From JAVZLQ01 sp049972525 (GTDB lineage: Archaea > Thermoproteota > Bathyarchaeia > Bathyarchaeales > Bathycorpusculaceae): a stretch of 64,000 bases of DNA. Positions 32,370 to 40,608 of the stretch are shown in pieces; position 1 is the stretch's first letter; each line of letters starts with the position of its first letter. Below the pieces are notes generated by a model that saw only the letters and a program-made list of their open reading frames with translations, made no database searches and had not been told where the DNA came from. The DNA lies in the NCBI GenBank assembly GCA_049972525.1, contig JBMFKI010000002.1, positions 62,001 to 126,000 of the forward strand. Direction: 5' to 3'. A program made the translations under genes and the position numbers.

Positions 32370-33785
32370 ATGTCAATGTTTGAAGATATACCAGTTGATG
32401 TGGGAGTAATCTACGAAGGCGAGAGAATACGCAGAAACGACATGTACGTTGAGCTTGGTGGACCAGACATAAAAGAAAAATTTGAATTGGCAAGAGTGAA
32501 AAAGCCAGAGGAAGTTGAAGATGGAAAAATAACCATAATCGGACCAGACTTGAAAGACATGGAAGAGGGAAAAAGTTACCCGTTTGGAATACTCATCGAG
32601 GTTGCCGGTCCAAAGCTTGAAGCAGAACTTGAAGGCGTAATAGAAAGGCGCATACACGAATACTGCAACTTCATCGAAGGCTTCATGCACCTAAACCAGC
32701 GTTACGACATCTGGCTTAGACTAAGCAAAAAATCCTTCCAAAAAGGCTTAAACTCTTTCCAATTCATCGGAAAGGTCTTACATAGACTTTTCAAAAGCGA
32801 ATTGCCAATAATCGAAAAAATGCAAGTTACATTTGTAACCGAACCAGACAAAGTAAAAGAGCTTTACAATGAAGCATTGAAAATCTATGAGGCAAGGGAT
32901 GCCAGAGCACGAGGCTTGAAGGATGAGGAGGTTGACAAGTTTTACGGGTGCATCCTATGCCAATCCTTCGCTCCAACACACGTATGTGTGATTACGCCAC
33001 AGAGGTACTCGAACTGTGGCGCCATAAGCTGGTTTGACGGCAGAGCCGCTGCAAGCATAGACCCTAAAGGTCCAGTATTCACAATTGAAAAAGGCGAGCT
33101 CCTCGACCCAGTTAAAGGTGAGTATTCAGGCGTAAACGAGGCTGTTAAAAAGAAGTCTCTCGGAGAAATTACGCGAGTTTGGCTCTATACGGCGTTTGGC
33201 TACCCGCATACCTCATGTGGATGCTTTGAGGGCGTAGCCTTCTACATTCCAGAGGTTGACGGCCTCGGCATTGTGCATAGGGGCTATAGGGATCTAGCCG
33301 TAAACGGTTTGACTTTCTCAACGCTTGCGGATTCCACGGCTGGCGGACGCCAAGTTGACGGCTTCCACGGGATATCAATCGAGTACATGCGCTCTCCAAA
33401 ATTTCTGCAAGCGGACGGCGGATGGAGCCGGGTTGTTTGGCTACCCAAAGAAGTTAAGGAGAAGGTCAAAAGTTTTATTCCGGCAGAGCTTGTTAATAAA
33501 ATTGCCACAGAAGAAGACGCAAAAACGATCGACGAATTGAAAACGTTTCTAAAGGAGCACAACCACCCAGTTGTGGAGCGTTGGAAAGAGGAGGCGGCCG
33601 TGGCAATCGAGGAAGCAGCGCCTACTGAGACAAAAGAAGCGGAAACTTCAGCAGTTCCAGTGGTGACTGCAGCGGCTTTACCAGTAACTGCTGGAGGCTT
33701 CAAAATAATTCTGAAAGATGCAAAAATCTACGCCAAAAAAGTGATTATACGATCTTTGAAGAGCGAAAAAGCCGAGAAAAGGTGA
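32370..33785 (+). CDS. cdhC: Acetyl-CoA synthase beta subunit
   Basis: About 471 residues. It carries the nickel-iron A-cluster that joins CO, a methyl group and CoA. The ligand cysteines are visible in FYGCILCQSFAPTHVCVI, RYSNCGAISWF and HTSCGCFEGVAFY; the CGC supplies the distal nickel site. After the catalytic core, a segment rich in Ala, Glu, Thr and Pro (about residues 405-435) links to a short basic tail KKVIIRSLKSEKAEKR, like the C-terminal hinge of methanogen CdhC. ATG 32370 is preferred (GGAGG nine bases upstream); 32364 is possible. The stop overlaps the GTG start of cdhD by 4 bp. Confidence 0.93.
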   Translation: MSMFEDIPVDVGVIYEGERIRRNDMYVELGGPDIKEKFELARVKKPEEVEDGKITIIGPDLKDMEEGKSYPFGILIEVAGPKLEAELEGVIERRIHEYCNFIEGFMHLNQRYDIWLRLSKKSFQKGLNSFQFIGKVLHRLFKSELPIIEKMQVTFVTEPDKVKELYNEALKIYEARDARARGLKDEEVDKFYGCILCQSFAPTHVCVITPQRYSNCGAISWFDGRAAASIDPKGPVFTIEKGELLDPVKGEYSGVNEAVKKKSLGEITRVWLYTAFGYPHTSCGCFEGVAFYIPEVDGLGIVHRGYRDLAVNGLTFSTLADSTAGGRQVDGFHGISIEYMRSPKFLQADGGWSRVVWLPKEVKEKVKSFIPAELVNKIATEEDAKTIDELKTFLKEHNHPVVERWKEEAAVAIEEAAPTETKEAETSAVPVVTAAALPVTAGGFKIILKDAKIYAKKVIIRSLKSEKAEKR

Positions 33786-35011
33786 AAGATTTGTCTGAAA
33801 ACGAGAGAGAAGAGAAAGCTTTAGGTTTAAAGTTAAGCCCGCGACTACTGGAAATCCTAGCGAAGCTTCAAGAGATTGAGCTTGAAGATTTCGAGATGGA
33901 AGTTGGAGATTTAGAATTATGGCTGCAGCCAGGCGCAATCGCTGCACCAACTGTCACTCCAGTGAAAGCAGCTCCGCCGTTAAAGGTTAAGCCAGCTCAA
34001 ATAATCGAGGCGGAATTCGCACCTCCAGTTGAAACTTATCCTGGAAGAGTTGTTGAGGTGAAGCTTGGAGCTACAAAAGGTGAGGGTGGAACCCGTGGGA
34101 AATCCATAGTTATCGGTGGTGAGACGGCGCCAGCCTTCTACACTTTTGAGAAGCCTACGCCTAACCGTCCAGTTATTGCTATTGACGTTTTTGACATGAA
34201 GGTTCCGCTACCGAAGGCTGTTAAAATGCATGTAAAAGAAGTTTTGGAAGACCCAGCGGCTTGGGCGAAATTGGCTGTTGAAAAGTTTGAAGCTGACCTT
34301 TTAACAGTGCATTTAATAAGCATTGACCCGCTTGTTAAGGATGCTTCGCCGAAAGAGGCCGTTAAAACAGTTGAAGAGGTGGCGCAGGCAGTTAACGTGC
34401 CCCTGATAATTGGAGGCTGTGGAGACCCGAAGAAGGATGCTGCTGTTTTTGAGGCTATTGCTGAAACTTTCGCTGGAGAACGTTTCCTGATAAGTTCAAT
34501 AACTAGAGATATGGATGTTGAAAAATGCGCGAAGTTCGTGAAGAAGTATGGGCATGTAGCTCTATCTTTTACGCCTATGGATTTGAACCTTGCCAGAGAA
34601 TTAAACCGCATACTGTATGATTTTCTGCCAAAAGAAGACATTGTTATGGATTTAACAACGGCTGCTTTAGGCTACGGTTTGGATTACGCCTTCACAAATA
34701 TGGAAAGGGCTAGACTTGCAGCTTTGATGGGTGACCCGGAACTTGCGCATCCCATGTCATCCGGAACGACAAACGCTTGGGCTGCACGTGAAGCTTGGCT
34801 TGAGATGGCGCCTGAATGGGAGCCTCGCGAGCTAAGGGGGCCATTGTGGGAAGTTATAACAGCTTCTACGCTTTTGCTTGCTGGTGTGGACTTGTTTATG
34901 ATGATGCATCCGGCAGCTGTAAAAACCATCAAGGGCATAATTGATCAGCTTTTAAGTGGCAGTGTTGGAAACGCTGAGAAGCTTGTTGAATGGGTTTCAA
35001 TGAAGGTTTAG
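33782..35011 (+). CDS. cdhD: ACDS corrinoid protein delta subunit
   Basis: A 409-residue delta subunit that, with CdhE, forms the corrinoid iron-sulfur protein passing the methyl group from tetrahydropterin to the A-cluster. A helical, Pro/Ala-rich N-terminal region (about 1-75) precedes the TIM-barrel part. Conserved stretches are GGETAPAFYTFEKPTPNRP, LLTVHLISIDPLVKDASP, PLIIGGCGDPKKDAAVFE and LMGDPELAHPMSSGTTNAW. The GTG start overlaps cdhC; TTG 33791 is an alternative. It is followed 16 bp later by cdhE. Length is typical. Confidence 0.92.
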   Translation: MKDLSENEREEKALGLKLSPRLLEILAKLQEIELEDFEMEVGDLELWLQPGAIAAPTVTPVKAAPPLKVKPAQIIEAEFAPPVETYPGRVVEVKLGATKGEGGTRGKSIVIGGETAPAFYTFEKPTPNRPVIAIDVFDMKVPLPKAVKMHVKEVLEDPAAWAKLAVEKFEADLLTVHLISIDPLVKDASPKEAVKTVEEVAQAVNVPLIIGGCGDPKKDAAVFEAIAETFAGERFLISSITRDMDVEKCAKFVKKYGHVALSFTPMDLNLARELNRILYDFLPKEDIVMDLTTAALGYGLDYAFTNMERARLAALMGDPELAHPMSSGTTNAWAAREAWLEMAPEWEPRELRGPLWEVITASTLLLAGVDLFMMMHPAAVKTIKGIIDQLLSGSVGNAEKLVEWVSMKV

Positions 35012-35027
35012 GGTGGGAAACGCGCTT

Positions 35028-36467
35028 ATGAGTGAGAGGGAAATTAAAGGAAAAGTTGGAATAAGGGAGCTAAGTCCAATAGACATTTACAAGCTTCTTC
35101 CGCGTACAAATTGCAAAGAATGCGGCGAAGAGAACTGTATGGCTTTCGCCACAAAAGTTGTTAACCGTGAAGTGCCGATTGAAAAGTGCTCCCCACTGCT
35201 AACTGAGCAGTTTAAAAAAGCCTATAATAAGCTGAAAGAACTGCTAAAGCCAGCAGTAAAAGAGGTTGTTATAGGCGTCGGAGATCATGCAGTCAAGGTT
35301 GGCGGAAAGCTGGTCATGTACCGCCACGAATTCACGTATTTCAATCCAACGGCAATAGCGATAGATGTGACAGACGAGATGACTGAAGAGGAAATAGCGA
35401 GCCGTATAAGGAGGACTGAACAGTTCGAATATGAGTATATTGGTCAAGCCTTAAAACTTGATATGATAGCAGTGCGCTCAACATCAAACAACCCTGAAAA
35501 ATTTAAGGCAACAGTTAAAAAAGTAGCTGAAAACACTAATCTGCCGCTAATCCTATGCTCGCTAAACCCAATGGTCTTAGGGGCTGGGCTTGAAGTTGCT
35601 GCAAAAACGCGTCCCCTCTTGTATGCGGCAACCAGAGAAAATTGGCAGGAGATGGTTGAACTTTCCCTTTCTCACAATTGCCCATTAACGGTTTTCGCGC
35701 CAAATGACTTGAAGATGTTAAAGTCTTTGGCTAAGACGCTTATCGAGTATGGCGTCAGCGACCTAGTTTTAGACCCTGGCACTTTTCCAGATGAGGGTTT
35801 AGCTGACACCTTAAACAACTTTACTATGCTTCGTAGGGCTGCATGCAAACGTGGCGACGATGTTTTGGGCTTTCCACTGCTAGGTGTGCCTATGACCGTT
35901 TGGATGGAGAGAGGTGAAACCCCGCAGGATGTTGTGAAATGGAAAGAAGCCTACTTAACTGCCATGCTTATTGTTCGCTTCGCGGACATCGTAATAACGC
36001 ATAACGTCGATGGATGGGCTTTGCTACCGAACGTTATATTGCGCCAAAATATTTACACAGACCCACGTAAACCAGTGGCTGTTGAGCCAGGCTTAAAGGT
36101 TTTCGGTACTCCAGACGAAAACTCTCCAGTGATGTTCACAACGAACTTTGCCCTAACATACTACACTGTGGCATCAGACATTGAAAGCGCAAAAATAGAC
36201 GCTTATCTGCTTGTTGTTGACACCGAAGGTATTGCCGTTGACAGCGCGGTGGCGGGAAGAAAACTCACAGCCGAGAAGGTGGCTGAAGCCATTAAAACTT
36301 CTGGAATTGAAAACAAGGTTAAGCATAGGAAGCTTATAATTCCTGGAAAGGCTGCGCGCCTAAGCGGAGAAATCGAAGAGCTTAGCGGGTGGCAGGTGCT
36401 TGTGGGACCAAGAGACTCATCGGATATTCCGAAGTTCCTACAAGAAAAATGGCAGAAGCAAGCGTAA
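35028..36467 (+). CDS. cdhE: ACDS corrinoid iron-sulfur protein gamma subunit
   Basis: About 479 residues. The N-terminal 4Fe-4S domain is visible as PRTNCKECGEENCMAFA and a further Cys in IEKCSPL; this cluster reactivates the corrinoid. A TIM-barrel domain (PTAIAIDVTDEMTEEEI, LIEYGVSDLVLDPGTFPDEG) and a C-terminal Rossmann-like corrinoid-binding domain (LLVVDTEGIAVDSAVAGRKL) follow. ATG 35028 is preferred because GGGTGGG lies about ten bases upstream; GTG 35013 would add five residues. It closes the cdhB-E operon and converges with the ferredoxin gene 9 bp later. Confidence 0.92.
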   Translation: MSEREIKGKVGIRELSPIDIYKLLPRTNCKECGEENCMAFATKVVNREVPIEKCSPLLTEQFKKAYNKLKELLKPAVKEVVIGVGDHAVKVGGKLVMYRHEFTYFNPTAIAIDVTDEMTEEEIASRIRRTEQFEYEYIGQALKLDMIAVRSTSNNPEKFKATVKKVAENTNLPLILCSLNPMVLGAGLEVAAKTRPLLYAATRENWQEMVELSLSHNCPLTVFAPNDLKMLKSLAKTLIEYGVSDLVLDPGTFPDEGLADTLNNFTMLRRAACKRGDDVLGFPLLGVPMTVWMERGETPQDVVKWKEAYLTAMLIVRFADIVITHNVDGWALLPNVILRQNIYTDPRKPVAVEPGLKVFGTPDENSPVMFTTNFALTYYTVASDIESAKIDAYLLVVDTEGIAVDSAVAGRKLTAEKVAEAIKTSGIENKVKHRKLIIPGKAARLSGEIEELSGWQVLVGPRDSSDIPKFLQEKWQKQA

Positions 36468-36476
36468 TGCCCCTAT

Positions 36477-36959
36477 CTATTTTGACATTGTGGACTTATA
36501 TTTCCTAGTGTAGGTTTCTGGTTTTGGAAAAAGTGACAATACCCGTTGAAAACGCTTTTTTGAGCTGATATTTTGCTGCAGAATTATAAAGTCTCTGGGT
36601 TTACTGTAAACTTCAGTTTCGTTTGTCTCTCTCTTCCGCATTATCTTTATGCAGTCGTCAACTATACAGTTTATTACGCAAGCGCCACAGTACATGCACA
36701 GTTCCTCTGTTATGCCAACCTCTCCTGTTTTCCAGTATAACGCGTTCGTTGGACAAGCCTTTATGCAAAGTTTACATTCAACCCCTCTGCATATTCGTTT
36801 GTTTATAGATATTTTTCCAGCGACAAAGAACTCTTTGATTCCAAGCGGTGCTAAGAGTTCTTCTCTACGCTTCTTTTTAGTTTTTTCAACAGTTTCTGCT
36901 AAGATTTTAAATATGTCTACACTTGACGTCTTCTCGTTTTTTCCCCGCATTTGCTTCAT
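36477..36959 (-). CDS. Ferredoxin-like protein with two 4Fe-4S clusters
   Basis: A 160-residue protein. The central domain holds two Cys sets: CRGVECKLCIKACP (with a five-residue first spacing, seen in some CODH-linked ferredoxins) and CMYCGACVINCIVDDC. A helical basic N-terminal extension (~55 residues, TVEKTKKKRREELLA) and a ~40-residue basic tail flank it. It probably passes electrons to or from the ACDS/CODH system, as suggested by its convergence with cdhE and divergence from a CooT-like gene; the partner is inferred. A minus-strand TATA-like GGTTATAGA lies ~38 bp upstream. Confidence 0.8.
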   Translation of the reverse strand: MKQMRGKNEKTSSVDIFKILAETVEKTKKKRREELLAPLGIKEFFVAGKISINKRICRGVECKLCIKACPTNALYWKTGEVGITEELCMYCGACVINCIVDDCIKIMRKRETNETEVYSKPRDFIILQQNISSKKRFQRVLSLFPKPETYTRKYKSTMSK

Positions 36960-37015
36960 CTTTAAATTAAATACGCAGTTACGAAATGATAGTCTATAAC
37001 CTTCATGGATTATAA

Positions 37016-37036
37016 CTATTTACTCTGAGTAAATAG
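37016..37036. promoter_or_regulatory. Perfect 21-bp palindrome between ferredoxin and cooT
   Basis: CTATTTACTC and GAGTAAATAG are exact 10-bp inverted arms around a single T. The site lies between the outward-facing TATA elements of the ferredoxin (minus) and cooT (plus) genes, the classical place for an operator of a dimeric regulator. The regulator is unknown. Confidence 0.6.
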
Positions 37037-37061
37037 GCTGCATTCACTTTTTCCGCCAGCA

Positions 37062-37071
37062 AATTTATAAC
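37062..37071 (+). promoter_or_regulatory. TATA box of cooT
   Basis: AATTTATAAC is centred about 38 bp upstream of the cooT ATG, placing the transcript start roughly ten bases before it; GGTTGAGG-like purines near 37091-37097 could serve as ribosome-binding site. Confidence 0.5.
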
Positions 37072-37104
37072 TGGGTCATAGCATTACATGGTTGAGGTTA
37101 AAAA

Positions 37105-37284
37105 ATGTGTGAATTTACAGTCATGCTTAATGGAAAGCCCGTCTTCAAGGATGCTGTTTACGCCAAAATGGAAAGTGACAACGTAGCCGTTAAAAATGTC
37201 CTTGGAGAAGTGAAAACCTTCAAAGGATGCAAAATAGTAGAAGTTGACGTTAACTCAACACGCTTAGTTTTGGCAAAAGCTTGA
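37105..37284 (+). CDS. cooT: CooT-like small nickel-binding protein
   Basis: A 59-residue protein beginning MCEFTVMLNGK. Family hallmarks of CooT (PF10133) are the Cys at position 2, which binds Ni(II) in the Rhodospirillum protein, the all-beta pattern, NVLGEVKTFKGCKIVEVDV in the middle and the closing strand LVLAKA. CooT is a dimeric nickel chaperone or sensor linked to CO dehydrogenase. Context fits well: it lies just beyond the cdh operon, divergent from a ferredoxin, with its own TATA box and a palindromic operator-like site. It is short enough to be missed by many gene callers. The stop is 4 bp before the convergent protease gene ends. Confidence 0.8.
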   Translation: MCEFTVMLNGKPVFKDAVYAKMESDNVAVKNVLGEVKTFKGCKIVEVDVNSTRLVLAKA

Positions 37285-37288
37285 ACCC

Positions 37289-38113
37289 CTACAAGCCTAA
37301 AAGCGACGCCGAGAAGCCTGCAGCTAAGCCGAAAATTATTGGAAAGGGTAGCCCAGGGAACATCTTTTTCTTTTCAACCATTTTGAAAGTTAATAAGCAT
37401 CCAAACAATATGCCCACAATTGATGCTACGCATGAAGCTAATCCGAAATTTAGAAGCATGTGCCCCGAAAGCATGGAGTAAAACGTCAAGTCTCCTAAGC
37501 CCATTTGAATATCCATAAAAGAGAAGCTTAAGCCCTTCAGCTGTTCCAAGCCGCTGTGAGCTATCTTCCCAACTGGTCCGCGATAGACGGCAAACGCATC
37601 ATATACTGCTAAAAAGATTAAAATCAGCACGGTGCTTAGGGTTGGTATGGATATTCCGAGAAACGCACCCAGTGCTCCGCCTAAGCAAAGAATAACCACA
37701 TTGCACACTGCGCTTTTGCTTCGGAAAACTGCGTAGTCAGCCATGAAGGTTATAAGTATGGATAATGCCAAGACAAGCACATCTGCGCCATAAATCATAA
37801 AGCTTGAGAAAAGCGCTGACAAGTAGATTAATGAGAAGATGAAGAATGCCATTGTTAAAGCAAATCCGGTAATCAAACTTATCAATTTTTGATTTTTCTT
37901 TTTGATTAAGAAATATATGAGTCCAGCACCAGCACCAACTAGCATAACAAAGTATATGGCGTTACCTATAGAGCCAGTTCCCTCATTAAAGGGCGTAACC
38001 GCATAAATTTCTAGCGGCGAAGTTAGAAGAAGGAAAGCGCAAAGTACACCAAATATTAGACTTGCCAAAACTGGAGTTAAGACTAAAATTTTAACCCCAA
38101 ACTTTAAGTGCAC
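37289..38113 (-). CDS. Presenilin-like intramembrane aspartyl protease
   Basis: A 274-residue, about nine-span membrane protein of the archaeal presenilin/signal-peptide-peptidase group (A22, COG3389). The first catalytic Asp lies in LAVYDAFAVYRGP (YD motif), the second in QMGLGDLTFYSML (GxGD), and the C-terminal GLPFPIIFGL occupies the place of the PAL motif. Known relatives cut within membrane spans; substrates in archaea are unknown. It is followed 3 bp upstream by archaemetzincin on the same strand, so two proteases are likely co-transcribed. Confidence 0.85.
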   Translation of the reverse strand: MHLKFGVKILVLTPVLASLIFGVLCAFLLLTSPLEIYAVTPFNEGTGSIGNAIYFVMLVGAGAGLIYFLIKKKNQKLISLITGFALTMAFFIFSLIYLSALFSSFMIYGADVLVLALSILITFMADYAVFRSKSAVCNVVILCLGGALGAFLGISIPTLSTVLILIFLAVYDAFAVYRGPVGKIAHSGLEQLKGLSFSFMDIQMGLGDLTFYSMLSGHMLLNFGLASCVASIVGILFGCLLTFKMVEKKKMFPGLPFPIIFGLAAGFSASLLGL

Positions 38114-38116
38114 TTC

Positions 38117-38665
38117 TCACTCACGCCCAAGCATTAACTCAATTTTCGTTTGACACCTGTTGCAGAATAAGCTTTGCTTTCTGTCAGTTTCGAATATGGA
38201 ATTAGAAAAGTACATAACGCAGAATGGATTGGTGCAATGCGTCAAGCCCATCGTGTGTCCCAACTCGTGAACAGCTTCTTTAGTTGCCCTTTCAACTAGA
38301 AGCTCTATGTTTGGTGTTTTCCCATAAAATTCAGGCTTGAGCCTAAAAAGTGAGACAAGCGCCGCCTTCCCTGGGCACTCTGCTTCTCCAAAAACGAAGT
38401 TTAATTCTGGAACAAAAATGTCCACATCCACAATTCCTAAAACACGATCAAATGTTCTTGTCTTTTCTGCGTAGGCTCGTACACTGCTTAAAATGATGTC
38501 TGAGCGGTATTGTCCTCTTGCTTTGTTGAAAGTTTCACTTGGAACAGGTAAAGTTTCGTTTATAAGAGTGCATTTTGATTTTGGAAAAGCTATCCTTAGA
38601 TTTTCTCCAATCCTATTTATGATTTCTTTTTCCACTCTCCATATTCTTAATATTCCAATTTTCAT
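38117..38665 (-). CDS. amzA: Archaemetzincin zinc metallopeptidase
   Basis: A 182-residue metzincin. The zinc-binding motif is VHELGHTMGLTHC (HExxHxxGxxH), followed by CVMYFSN with the Met-turn and the second zinc site CNRC near the C-terminus, together giving the archaemetzincin Cys pattern. Residues 20-120 form the N-terminal subdomain (ILGIVDVDIFVPELNFVFGE). Peptidase substrates of archaeal members are not established; some purified homologues show little activity. Upstream CPSF-like nuclease is 9 bp away on the same strand. Confidence 0.92.
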   Translation of the reverse strand: MKIGILRIWRVEKEIINRIGENLRIAFPKSKCTLINETLPVPSETFNKARGQYRSDIILSSVRAYAEKTRTFDRVLGIVDVDIFVPELNFVFGEAECPGKAALVSLFRLKPEFYGKTPNIELLVERATKEAVHELGHTMGLTHCTNPFCVMYFSNSIFETDRKQSLFCNRCQTKIELMLGRE

Positions 38666-38674
38666 GTTTCCACT

Positions 38675-39955
38675 TTAAACTTCGAATGTATCCCCCACTC
38701 TCGGGGCAACAGCATTCAATCCAAGCTCACTTTTTATCCACTTGGCAAAAAGGTCGCAGTTTCCTTCCGCGCCGTGAACCACGTAGATTTTGGGTTTTCC
38801 CCTAAGACTTTTCACGGCGTCCTTAAGCTGGCTTGCTCCACAGTGGGATGAGAAATCAAAATGTTCAACTTTAGCCTTAACTTTTCGCATTTTTCCATCA
38901 ATTAGGCATACACCCTTCTCCAAAAGCTCTCTGCCTGGTGTTCCAGGAATTTGGTAGCTTACAAGGAAAATTGCGTTCTGCGATTTTTTGCCAACCTTGG
39001 ATGTGTAAAAGACTGCTGGACCGCCCTTAAGCATGCCTGCTGGCGAAATTATAACGCCTGGCGTTTTCGTCGCTCTTCTTCGGTCTCTCCAACCTTCAAC
39101 CCAGTCAACAGCATGCATGGCGTCAACAAAAAGCTTTGGGTCTCTTAAAAACTCCTTATATGTCATCATTATTCTACTCGCTTCCCGCGCCATTCCATCC
39201 ATAGTAACTGGATATTCAAAATGGTGCGCTGCCAAAACGCATGCAATTTCCTGTGATCTGCCAACACCGAATGCTGGAACTAGGACTGTACCCCCTCTTT
39301 CAACAACCTCCGTCACTTCTTCCACGAATCTTTTTTCCAGTTCTAGTCGTTCCGTGTGGTCCTCATTTGCGTATGTGCTTTCAATTATGACGGCATCTAA
39401 ATCCGCGTAGTTCATTTTAGCTCCTTCAAGAAGCCTTGTGTCTATAGTGTTGAAGTCTCCTGTGTAAAGAAGTTTTTTTCCTTCTGCTTCGATGAGTATT
39501 TGTGCGCTTCCAGGCGTGTGCCCAGCGTTTTGTAATTGGATTTTCATGTCTCCTATTTCCTCTTCAACTCCGAAATCTATGTGCTTATTACTTCTCATCA
39601 TAGACCTTAACTCGAGATATTCAAATGGCAAGTAGTAGCTTGAAAGGTGGATGAAATCTGAAATTAGCAGCTGGGTTAATTCTAGGTTTAGTCTATTAGT
39701 GTATAGTTGCTTTTTGCCGTGAATGTAGAATATTGGCACTGCTCCTGAATGGTCTAAGTGGCTGTGTGTTAAAATTATAGCGTCAACATCTTTTGGCGGT
39801 ATATGCATGGGGAATCCTGGTTCATGGTTTAGCATGACTCCGCAGTCCAGCAAGACTTGCTTCTTCATGGTTTTTACTGCTATGGCTATTCTGCCAACCT
39901 CGCGTGTTCCGCCTAAAAACCTGATTTGCAATCTAAACTCATTCCTTTGCGTCAA
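38675..39955 (-). CDS. CPSF-like beta-CASP ribonuclease (aCPSF2 type)
   Basis: A 426-residue metallo-beta-lactamase/beta-CASP nuclease acting in RNA processing or decay. Metal motifs are LTHSHLDHSGAVP (motif 2), NAGHTPGSAQIL (motif 3) and LLYTGDFNTIDTRLL (motif 4); the beta-CASP part has VPAFGVGRSQEIACVL and VIISPAGMLKGGPAV, and motif C is FDFSSHCGASQL. It lacks the N-terminal KH domains of aCPSF1, so aCPSF2 is the better call. It probably forms one transcript with the two downstream proteases. Start MTQRNEFRLQIRFLGGTREVG is the usual N-terminus. Confidence 0.88.
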   Translation of the reverse strand: MTQRNEFRLQIRFLGGTREVGRIAIAVKTMKKQVLLDCGVMLNHEPGFPMHIPPKDVDAIILTHSHLDHSGAVPIFYIHGKKQLYTNRLNLELTQLLISDFIHLSSYYLPFEYLELRSMMRSNKHIDFGVEEEIGDMKIQLQNAGHTPGSAQILIEAEGKKLLYTGDFNTIDTRLLEGAKMNYADLDAVIIESTYANEDHTERLELEKRFVEEVTEVVERGGTVLVPAFGVGRSQEIACVLAAHHFEYPVTMDGMAREASRIMMTYKEFLRDPKLFVDAMHAVDWVEGWRDRRRATKTPGVIISPAGMLKGGPAVFYTSKVGKKSQNAIFLVSYQIPGTPGRELLEKGVCLIDGKMRKVKAKVEHFDFSSHCGASQLKDAVKSLRGKPKIYVVHGAEGNCDLFAKWIKSELGLNAVAPRVGDTFEV

Positions 39956-39984
39956 CTAATGCATTATTCATGCCTTTTCCTCTT

Positions 39985-40608
39985 TTAAAAATGTATTGAC
40001 CTTCCAGTTGAAGAGGCGACCCTGACAAGCCCACTTTTTATTGCCTTCAAAATTTCGTCAATGTCAATTGTTGCTTGAACTTCTGTGTAGGCAGTCCATA
40101 ACTCGTCAACAGTGTGGGCGTCACTTCCAGCAACACCTGGCAAACTCATTGTTTTAGCCAAATTTTCAGCTAACTTGTTCACATTTGGCGAGGAAGCACC
40201 ATTTAAAATCTCTATTGCGTCGACATCATAGTTTCTAGCTGAATCACCCAAACCATACGCCCTATACGGGTGAGCAACGACAACAACGCCGCCACTTTCC
40301 CTTGTAAAATCAATTGCGCATCTAACGGTCCAAGGCTTCGGTGGAAGCTCCTCAACACCTAAAAGTATGAGGTCGCCTTCGACTGTGGCTAATTCAACTC
40401 CTGGAATTATTAGTATATCTTGGTATGAAGAGGCTAATTCCCGCGTTTTATGGTATCCTTCCACCGTGTTGTGGTCTGTTATTGCTACAGCCTTTATGGA
40501 TGGGTGAGCATAAAGCCTCTCAACAATGGTTTTCGGATGAATTGACGCGTCAAAAGAGTATTTCGTGTGCACATGCAAGTCAACTGTTACCAATTTTGTC
40601 CCACTCAT
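39985..40608 (-). CDS. PHP-domain phosphoesterase-like protein
   Basis: A 207-residue PHP domain. Metal ligands are seen in DLHVHTKYSFDASIHP (HxH), VAITDHNTVEGY (DH), GVELATVEGDLILLG, VVVAHPYR and VAGSDAHTVDELWTAY. Such stand-alone PHP proteins hydrolyse phosphate esters of nucleotides, sugars or tRNA precursors; the specific substrate is unknown. Its start overlaps the end of tgtA by 4 bp, so translation is coupled to it and it may act in RNA metabolism (inference). Confidence 0.82.
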   Translation of the reverse strand: MSGTKLVTVDLHVHTKYSFDASIHPKTIVERLYAHPSIKAVAITDHNTVEGYHKTRELASSYQDILIIPGVELATVEGDLILLGVEELPPKPWTVRCAIDFTRESGGVVVVAHPYRAYGLGDSARNYDVDAIEILNGASSPNVNKLAENLAKTMSLPGVAGSDAHTVDELWTAYTEVQATIDIDEILKAIKSGLVRVASSTGRSIHF

